The notes beneath the pieces are model-generated. The model was given only the letters and a program-made list of their open reading frames with translations, had not been told where the DNA came from and did no database searches. A program made the translations under genes and the position numbers. Below, in pieces: positions 52,098 through 57,849 of a stretch of 57,849 bases of DNA. Position 1 is the stretch's first letter. Each line of letters begins with the position of its first letter. The stretch covers positions 6,833-64,681 of the forward strand of contig DKDL01000078.1 in assembly GCA_002449335.1 (NCBI GenBank), read 5' to 3'. This DNA comes from Succinatimonas sp. UBA6849. Its GTDB lineage: Bacteria; Pseudomonadota; Gammaproteobacteria; Enterobacterales; Succinivibrionaceae.

Positions 52098-52886
52098 TTG
52101 ACTCAAGCTACAGGAATTATTGATCCAAGCGCAAAAATTGGACCAGACGTAAAGTTAGGTAAGAATGTTACCATTCGCGAGAATGTAATCATTGAGGGTG
52201 ATGTTACTGTAGGTGATGACTGCATATTTGAACCTTTTTGTGTAGTACGTGGTCCAACCACAATCGGTAAAGGAAATCACTTTTACCAGTTTTGCTCAAT
52301 TGGTGAAGGTTGTCAGGATCTAAAGTATGCAGGTGAACCTACAACATTAACTATTGGCGATTACAACGTTATCCGTGAGCATTGCTCAATGCACAGAGGT
52401 ACTGTACAGGGTAGAGGTACTACTACTGTAGGTTCTCATAACCTGTTCATGATCAACACTCACGTAGCTCATGATTGCTTAATTGGCGATCATTGCATCT
52501 TCTCAAACAATGCAACCTTAGCAGGTCATGTAACTATTGATGACTATGTTGTATTTGGTGGTTTAGCTGCAATTCACCAGTTTGGTCGTGTAGGTTGTCA
52601 TGCTATGGTTGGTGGTATGGCTGCATTGAATATGGACGTTCCTCCATATGTGATGGCAGCAGGCCACTATGCTAAACCATTTGGCATTAACAAAGTTGGT
52701 TTACAGCGTCGTGGTTTCTCAAAAGAAGCTATCTCTGCTATCTTCCAGGCTTATATGTTCTTATACAAGAAGAGTTTAACCTTAGAAGAAGCTTTAGTTG
52801 AAATTGAGAAATTAGCTAAAGAGCACAGTGAAGTTCAGCCTTTAGTTGACTTCTTAAAGCAGGACGGAAGAGGAATCATTCGCTAA
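52098..52886 (+). CDS. lpxA: UDP-N-acetylglucosamine acyltransferase
   Basis: First enzyme of lipid A synthesis. 262 residues: left-handed beta-helix with hexapeptide repeats from residue 1, catalytic His in INTHVAHDCLIG, the NNATLAGHVTIDDYVVFGG turn, and a C-terminal helical domain (RRGFSKEAISAIFQAY). The start is a TTG with AGGG 9 bases upstream. Overlaps lpxB by one base. Confidence 0.96.
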   Translation: MTQATGIIDPSAKIGPDVKLGKNVTIRENVIIEGDVTVGDDCIFEPFCVVRGPTTIGKGNHFYQFCSIGEGCQDLKYAGEPTTLTIGDYNVIREHCSMHRGTVQGRGTTTVGSHNLFMINTHVAHDCLIGDHCIFSNNATLAGHVTIDDYVVFGGLAAIHQFGRVGCHAMVGGMAALNMDVPPYVMAAGHYAKPFGINKVGLQRRGFSKEAISAIFQAYMFLYKKSLTLEEALVEIEKLAKEHSEVQPLVDFLKQDGRGIIR

Positions 52887-54250
52887 TGCTGGCTAATGCA
52901 AATCCACATCTTTACGCTTTAATTGCAGGTGAACCTTCAGGTGATACTTTAGGTTCTGGCCTTATCATGGCTATTAAAAGACGTGATCCTTTGGCTCAGT
53001 TCATAGGAATTGGTGGTCCAAAGATGATCCATCAGGGCCTGCGTTCATCTGCAAATATGGAAGATTTAGCGGTAATGGGACTTACAGAAGTCCTGTTAAA
53101 GCTTCCTAAGATCTTAAAAATCAGATCAAAAGCTGTAAAGAACATCATTGAAGCAAAGCCATGTGTCTTTATTGGTATTGATTTACCAGACTTTAACTTA
53201 TATGTTGAAGAAAGGGTAAAGAAAGCAGGAATACCAACTGTCCATTATGTAAGCCCATCAGTTTGGGCCTGGAGAGAGAATCGAGTTAAGCGTATTCAGA
53301 ACGCCTGTGACGAGATTTTAGCTCTACTTCCTTTTGAAAAGAACTGGTATGCTCAACGAGGTATTCACTGTACCTATGTAGGTCATACCTTAGCTAATTC
53401 AATTCCACTTGCCGTATCTCAAACTCAATGCAGAGAGAGAATTAACCTCTTCAAAACAAGTGTAGAGCCTGTAAAAGGTAAGGTAATGGGAATTCTGCCT
53501 GGCTCTAGAAAGGGTATCATCACCAAGATGTTACCTATCTACGCTCATGCAGCAAGAATTATTAAGAAAAAACTTCCAGACACTGTCTTCATTTGTACAG
53601 TGCCAAGCTATAAACAGGCAACTTTAATTAAAGATCTCTGGCTTGAAGTTGCACCTGATTTATCTATAACTGTCTTTGTTGGCAACACTCAGGATGTGAT
53701 AGCATCATCAGATGCTGTGCTCTTAACCTGTGGCACTATCGCACTTGAGACAATGCTTTTAAAGACTCCATTTGCTGTTGCATATAAGGTAAGCCCTCTT
53801 TCAGCATTTATCGCAAGACGCTTACTTAAGATTGATACATACTCTCTGCCAAATTTAATTGCAGGTAGAAAGATTGTTAAAGAATTCATTCAGGAAGATT
53901 GCACCAGTGCTGCTTTAGCAGATGAGATGCATAAACTTCTTATCTACGATAACATCCTCATGAAAAAAGAGTTTGAGGATATTCACAAGAGCATGCGTTG
54001 TAACTCTGATGAGTTAGCATGTGAAGCTGTATTTAAGGTTATTCACAGAAGCTGTGAGGACAATTCAACCTTAGAGAGTACTGCTCAGATTGAAAGTGCT
54101 GAAATTGAAAGTGAGCAGTTTGAGGCAAATAATGCAGTGCCTGAGAACAAAGAAAACAGTCAGAATGTGTCAACAGCTCAAGACGCAAATACTCAAGCAA
54201 CTGATATTCAATCTACAAACCCTACTGAGTTTAAGCAAGATCAGAATTAA
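52886..54250 (+). CDS. lpxB: lipid-A-disaccharide synthase with extended C-terminus
   Basis: GT-B glycosyltransferase joining UDP-diacylglucosamine and lipid X. The catalytic core, residues 1 to about 389, has AGEPSGDTLGSGL, GIGGPKM, HYVSPSVWAWRENRVK, GILPGSRKGII and LTCGTIALETMLLKTPFAVAYK. A tail of about 65 residues rich in Gln, Asn, Glu, Ser and Thr follows the core (from about CEDNSTLEST). It is absent from the usual protein of about 380 residues. The tail has no hydrophobic segment and looks disordered. Start overlaps lpxA (TAATG). Confidence 0.95.
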   Translation: MLANANPHLYALIAGEPSGDTLGSGLIMAIKRRDPLAQFIGIGGPKMIHQGLRSSANMEDLAVMGLTEVLLKLPKILKIRSKAVKNIIEAKPCVFIGIDLPDFNLYVEERVKKAGIPTVHYVSPSVWAWRENRVKRIQNACDEILALLPFEKNWYAQRGIHCTYVGHTLANSIPLAVSQTQCRERINLFKTSVEPVKGKVMGILPGSRKGIITKMLPIYAHAARIIKKKLPDTVFICTVPSYKQATLIKDLWLEVAPDLSITVFVGNTQDVIASSDAVLLTCGTIALETMLLKTPFAVAYKVSPLSAFIARRLLKIDTYSLPNLIAGRKIVKEFIQEDCTSAALADEMHKLLIYDNILMKKEFEDIHKSMRCNSDELACEAVFKVIHRSCEDNSTLESTAQIESAEIESEQFEANNAVPENKENSQNVSTAQDANTQATDIQSTNPTEFKQDQN

Positions 54251-54278
54251 GTAGTAATTTACATCTACAGAAATTAAC

Positions 54279-54947
54279 ATGGCTAAAAAGATAGTCTTTG
54301 AACCTTTTGTTTACCCCATTGATCCAACTGTATTTAAGGTTTGCGGTGCCGATGAGGCAGGTCGTGGACCTTTAATGGGTAATGTGGTAGCAGCCTGTGT
54401 GGTTTTAGATCCAAACAATCCAATTGCAGGATTAAACGATTCTAAGCAGTTATCTGAAAAGAAAAGAGATGCTCTAGAGCCACTTATCAAAGAAAAAGCT
54501 CTTGCCTACGGCATCGGACAGTGTACCCCTCAAGAAATCGATGAGATGAACATCTTAAATGCGTCACTTGAGGCGATGAAAAGAGCCTATGAGAATATGG
54601 CTTTAAAGTGCGATTTGATCTTAGTGGATGGCAACAAGACCATTAAGAATATTGAGATTAAATGTGAAGCTGTAGTAAAAGGTGATGCTCGTGTAGCTGA
54701 GATTGCTGCTGCCTCTATTCTTGCAAAGGTAGAGCGCGACCGCCAGATGTACGAGCTTGATAAGCAATACCCTGAATATCAGTTTGCAAAGCACAAAGGT
54801 TATCCTACAAAGCTACATTTAGAACTCTTAAATGAACTGCCTGTTCTTTCATGCTATAGAAAAACCTACGGTCCTGTAAGAAAGGTATTAGAGGCAAAAA
54901 CACATAATTCATTAAATTCTAATGACTCTCTTGAGTCATTACTGTAG
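54279..54947 (+). CDS. rnhB: ribonuclease HII
   Basis: Cleaves the RNA strand at ribonucleotides embedded in DNA. 222 residues. Active-site acids lie in CGADEAGRGPLMGNVVAA (Asp, Glu) and ILVDGNK (Asp); the substrate-tyrosine region is QFAKHKGYPTKLH. Follows lpxB by 28 bases. In enteric bacteria dnaE comes next; here accA follows directly. Confidence 0.96.
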   Translation: MAKKIVFEPFVYPIDPTVFKVCGADEAGRGPLMGNVVAACVVLDPNNPIAGLNDSKQLSEKKRDALEPLIKEKALAYGIGQCTPQEIDEMNILNASLEAMKRAYENMALKCDLILVDGNKTIKNIEIKCEAVVKGDARVAEIAAASILAKVERDRQMYELDKQYPEYQFAKHKGYPTKLHLELLNELPVLSCYRKTYGPVRKVLEAKTHNSLNSNDSLESLL

Positions 54948-55027
54948 AACTTTTGTCTAAATTCAGCTTTTGTAGTAAAATTGAACGATTGACTAATAGG
55001 AAAACCTGTGAGGTTAAATCCAACGTG

Positions 55028-55984
55028 ATGAATATTAATTATCTAGAATTCGAGCAGCCAATTGCAGATCTGCTAGCTCATATTGAAGAATTAAAAAGAC
55101 TTAGCGCTGATTCAAGCTCAGGAGTTGATCTAACTTCAGAACTAAATCAGTTAGAGAAGAAGAATCTTGAGTTGACCAAAAAGATTTTCTCTTCATTAAG
55201 CGATTGGCAGATTTCTCAGCTGTCAAGACATCCAATGCGTCCTTACACCTTAGACTACATTCAGAGAATTTTTACAGATTTCCATGAATTAGCAGGTGAT
55301 AGAGCATTTGCTGATGATAAGGCTATCGTTGGTGGTTTAGCTCGCTTAAATGGTAGACCTGTTATGGTAATCGGTCATCAGAAAGGCCGTGATACCAAAG
55401 AGCGTACCTTAAGAAACTTTGGTATGCCTCGTCCTGAAGGTTATCGTAAAGCAATGCGTTTAATGAAACTTGCTGAAAGATTCGGTATGCCTGTAATTAC
55501 CTTTATTGATACCCCAGGTGCGTATCCTGGAGTTGGAGCTGAAGAGCGTTCACAGGCAGGTGCTATTGCTGAGAGCTTAAAGTTAATGTCTGATCTTACA
55601 GTACAAGTAGTTTGCACTGTAATCGGCGAAGGTGGTTCTGGTGGTGCGTTAGCTATTGGTGTAGGTGACAGAGTAAATATGTTAGAGTACTCAACCTACT
55701 CTGTAATTTCACCTGAAGGCTGTGCTTCTATTCTATGGAAGTCAGCTGATAAGGCTCCTTTAGCTGCTGAAGCTATGAACATTACAGCTCACCGCATCAA
55801 GGATTTAGGTTTAATTGATAACGTTGTAAAAGAGCCACTAGGTGGTGCGCATCGTAACTACGATGAGATGGCAGAAAATCTAAAACAGCGTATTGAAACT
55901 GATTTAGCTGAGTTATCAGGTATTTCTGCTGACAGAATCGTTGAACAGCGTTATTCTCGTTTAATGAAGTACGGATATTGCTAA
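55028..55984 (+). CDS. accA: acetyl-CoA carboxylase carboxyltransferase subunit alpha
   Basis: Alpha half of the carboxyltransferase that makes malonyl-CoA. 318 residues from the ATG at 55028 (MNINYLEFEQPIADL, aligning with the E. coli start). The frame stays open 25 codons further up to a TTG at 54953, but those residues do not match the family. Core motifs are QKGRDTKERTLRNFGMPRPE, FIDTPGAYPGVGAEER and GEGGSGGALAIGVGD. No good Shine-Dalgarno sequence lies before the chosen ATG; GAGG is 15 bases away. Overlaps tilS. Confidence 0.95.
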   Translation: MNINYLEFEQPIADLLAHIEELKRLSADSSSGVDLTSELNQLEKKNLELTKKIFSSLSDWQISQLSRHPMRPYTLDYIQRIFTDFHELAGDRAFADDKAIVGGLARLNGRPVMVIGHQKGRDTKERTLRNFGMPRPEGYRKAMRLMKLAERFGMPVITFIDTPGAYPGVGAEERSQAGAIAESLKLMSDLTVQVVCTVIGEGGSGGALAIGVGDRVNMLEYSTYSVISPEGCASILWKSADKAPLAAEAMNITAHRIKDLGLIDNVVKEPLGGAHRNYDEMAENLKQRIETDLAELSGISADRIVEQRYSRLMKYGYC

Positions 55985-57291
55985 AAGAAAAAGCTCTGCA
56001 AGTTGTAAATGAACTTGCAGATAAAATTATTCATACTGTGGCACCATGCAGATTGGTCGTTGGCTTATCTGGTGGTGCTGATTCAACTTTAGCGTTGATA
56101 GTCGGTAAGGCTGTTACGCTTAAAGATCCTCGCTACTCCCTCCTTGCAGTTCATTGCATCCATGGTTTAGATGCCGATGATCCTGTCTGGCTTGCTCACT
56201 GTCAAAAGCTCTGTAAAAAAGTAGATGCACCTTTGGTAACACCAAAGTTACATATCGTCTATGGCAATGGCAGATCACCTGAGGAAGTCTCTCGTGCTGA
56301 AAGATATAATGCCTTATTTACTAATGCTAAAGATAATGGTGTACTTCTTTTAGGTCATCAGGCAGATGATCAGGTAGAGAATTTCTTATTAGCTTTAAAA
56401 CGCGGTTCTGGTCCTTATGGCTTATCAGGAATGAGCTTTTATATTGAGGATAATCGTGGCCGAATTTTAAGACCTTTACTCGAATATACCAAGCAGGAGA
56501 TCATTAGGATCATTGAAGCCTTAGGTTATGATTATGTCTTTGATATCTCTAATACCTATTTAAAATTTGAAAGAAATTTCATGAGATTAAAGGTATTACC
56601 TTTATTAAGGGAACGCTTCAACGGTATTGATGGTTCAATTCTTAGGAGCGCCAAGCTGTGCTCTTATGAGCATGATTTGGCAATGCGCTATGCTAAAGAC
56701 AAGTATGAGCTAGTCTTTGATAAAGATAATTTACGTCTTGATATAAGCAAGTTTGACGTTAATGATACAGCTCTTGCAACCTGCATCATAAGACTTTTTT
56801 TAAATGAAAAGACTGTAATGCCTCCTGAGTACAATCAGGTTCAAGAGACCTTGAAATTGTGTCAGAGCTCAGCAGATCAACATGGTGACATCCTGTTAGG
56901 CGATTACTCGGTAAAGCGCTTTAAGAATTATCTATATCTTGTAAAAAAGATAGAGTTGCCTCAGAAGAAAACATATTTCTTAAAGAAAGGGGAGAGTTTA
57001 AAACTTGGTAGTTTTGAGTACTCTTTAGATATGGACTTTGTCAAAGATGAGGTTATTCTTGATTTTAATTATACGGGGAGTAATAAATTAAAACCTCTTA
57101 CTCGTCCTCACAGCAGAGAAATTAAAAAACTCTTCGGAGAGTACGAAGTACCTGCCTGGTTACGTGGTGCTCATTGCTTGGTAAAAGACAGAAACACTGA
57201 TTGTGTAATTGCTTTTGGTGATCTTTTTATAACCTCTGATTGCCCTTCAAAAAACAACTCCTCTCCTTTGAAGATCACTCTTATAGATTAA
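55978..57291 (+). CDS. tilS: tRNA(Ile)-lysidine synthase
   Basis: Converts C34 of the minor tRNA-Ile (CAU anticodon) to lysidine, so that it reads AUA. 437 residues. The PP-loop ATP-pyrophosphatase motif is GLSGGADSTLAL (residues 29-40); further marks are LLGHQADDQVENFLLALKRGSG, RPLLEYTKQEI and, in the C-terminal domain, LKPLTRPHSREIKKLFGE. TTG start overlapping the accA stop by 7 bases. Hairpin copy 1 of the downstream repeat is a likely terminator. Confidence 0.94.
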   Translation: MLKEKALQVVNELADKIIHTVAPCRLVVGLSGGADSTLALIVGKAVTLKDPRYSLLAVHCIHGLDADDPVWLAHCQKLCKKVDAPLVTPKLHIVYGNGRSPEEVSRAERYNALFTNAKDNGVLLLGHQADDQVENFLLALKRGSGPYGLSGMSFYIEDNRGRILRPLLEYTKQEIIRIIEALGYDYVFDISNTYLKFERNFMRLKVLPLLRERFNGIDGSILRSAKLCSYEHDLAMRYAKDKYELVFDKDNLRLDISKFDVNDTALATCIIRLFLNEKTVMPPEYNQVQETLKLCQSSADQHGDILLGDYSVKRFKNYLYLVKKIELPQKKTYFLKKGESLKLGSFEYSLDMDFVKDEVILDFNYTGSNKLKPLTRPHSREIKKLFGEYEVPAWLRGAHCLVKDRNTDCVIAFGDLFITSDCPSKNNSSPLKITLID

Positions 57292-57330
57292 GTCTTTCTT
57301 TAGAGTAACGTAAGGCAATTTCCTGAATAT

Positions 57331-57490
57331 ATAAAAAAAGAGCCTGATGAACATTTTGTCATCAGGCCTTTTAGGAAATAAATAATGAAAAAAGTCACCA
57401 GCTTGAAGAATTCCTAACTGATATACCTCTTAGAGTACCGATCTATCAATAAGTTCAAAATAATTTCAAAATATTTTTGATGATGCAAAA
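57331..57490 (+). repeat. hairpin plus mini-ORF unit, copy 1
   Basis: A-run, then a 9-bp stem GCCTGATGA / TCATCAGGC (57342-57350 with 57359-57367) around ACATTTTG, then CTTTT and AGGAAA. An ATG at 57385 follows, opening MKKVTSLKNS and stopping at 57417. Relative to copy 2, a 1-base deletion near 57104 bases of offset (around 57103-57113) shifts the frame, so copy 1 looks decayed. Because it lies 50 bases after tilS, the hairpin can also serve as its terminator. Confidence 0.75.
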
Positions 57491-57579
57491 AAATGATAAC
57501 TATGGTTCATTTTTCAGTAATACAAATGAAATTAAACGTCTGTATAGCTGACAAATGTACAGGTGGCATATAGGTGGCT

Positions 57580-57730
57580 AGAAAAAAAGAGCCCGATAAA
57601 CATCTCGTTATCGGGCCTTTTGAGGAAAATATATAATGAAAAAAGTCACCAGCATTGAAGAAATCTTAACTGATATACTTCTTAGAGTGCATTAATCTTA
57701 AAAAGTTCAAAAAATTTTTGCATTTTTTCA
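57580..57730 (+). repeat. hairpin plus mini-ORF unit, copy 2
   Basis: Same design as copy 1: A-run, a 9-bp stem GCCCGATAA / TTATCGGGC (57591-57599 with 57608-57616) around ACATCTCG, CTTTT, then GAGGAAAA. A 19-codon frame at 57636-57695 follows, MKKVTSIEEILTDILLRVH. The homology continues past the frame into AAGTTCAAAA-rich sequence. Two stem positions differ from copy 1 and both keep base pairing. Confidence 0.75.
57636..57695 (+). CDS. putative 19-residue mini-protein in repeat copy 2
   Basis: A short frame beginning MKKVTSIEEILTDILLRV, with a GAGGAAAA ribosome site 8 bases before the ATG. The good ribosome site and the conservation of MKKVTS in both copies are the only support for translation. 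It may instead be the surviving start of a longer decayed gene. I do not recognise a family. Confidence 0.3.
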   Translation: MKKVTSIEEILTDILLRVH

Positions 57731-57849
57731 AAAATATTAATGAACTGCCTTCAAAGCCTAATCTGTAGCCAAAAGAAAGAGTTCTACTTAAATTAAATAT
57801 ATCTAAAAAGAGCACGCAAAAAGAAAATACGGCAACCAAATGAAGCCGA

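Larger units (their letters stand above)
57292..57849. other. 558-bp non-coding right end with duplicated hairpin/mini-ORF unit
   Basis: The segment contains two diverged direct copies of one unit, listed separately. From about 57700 to the window end only AT-rich sequence remains, with no frame, stem or promoter I can support. Confidence 0.6.

Noticed and set aside
1..57849. CRISPR array, tRNA/rRNA genes, intact insertion sequence, prophage or defence island
   Set aside because: No regularly spaced repeats with spacers, no cloverleaf or rRNA-like stretch noticed, and no transposase, integrase or phage structural protein among the reading frames. The genes are overwhelmingly core functions.

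Overview
The window is AT-rich, gene-dense DNA from a Gram-negative gammaproteobacterium. The Lol lipoprotein exporter, BamA, Skp, LPS genes (lpxD-fabZ-lpxA-lpxB) and a Na+-pumping NADH:quinone reductase all point that way. The order map / rpsB-tsf-pyrH-frr-uppS-cdsA-dxr-rseP-bamA-skp-lpxD-fabZ-lpxA-lpxB-rnhB-accA-tilS is the classic gammaproteobacterial housekeeping string. Low GC, NQR, a complete urease locus and the AAA-ATPase-like fragment at the left edge make a gut member of the Aeromonadales/Succinivibrionaceae my best guess. That placement is inference; no rRNA or tRNA gene is visible.
Layout: (1) 1-184, cut-off AAA-ATPase-like gene. (2) 428-3552, lolC-lolD-lolE on the minus strand behind a palindromic operator candidate, then a decayed winged-helix fragment and an M48 metalloprotease lipoprotein. 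(3) 5471-16351, an 11-gene plus-strand nitrogen-scavenging block, urtABCDE (urea ABC importer) followed directly by ureDABCEFG (urease and accessory proteins), with a strong internal terminator after urtA. (4) 16432-17899, two tandem paralogous lipoproteins of unknown function on the minus strand. (5) 18124-26726, a 37-bp tandem repeat with promoter-like units, then pheST, xseB-ispA-dxs, yajQ and an AmpG-type permease. (6) 27081-32962, nqrABCDEF behind an attenuator-like leader. (7) 33234-35213, a large secreted protein I cannot assign. (8) 35332-39876, dapD, glnD and map on the minus strand. (9) 40192-57291, the rpsB-to-tilS string. (10) 57331-57849, two diverged copies of a hairpin plus mini-ORF unit, with covariation in the hairpin.
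The Urt importer would bring in urea at low concentration and urease would split it to ammonia and CO2; GlnD, the nitrogen-status sensor, lies elsewhere in the window. NQR supplies a sodium motive force. The rpsB-tilS block links translation, isoprenoid/undecaprenyl synthesis, envelope stress proteolysis, outer-membrane protein assembly, lipid A and fatty-acid synthesis.
I found no CRISPR array, intact transposase, phage gene or convincing new multi-gene system. The best leads are the covarying hairpin/mini-ORF repeats, the Tat-like signal peptide on BamA, the 37-bp promoter-like repeat upstream of pheST, the perfect 17-bp hairpin at the xseB stop codon, and the unassigned 659-residue secreted protein.
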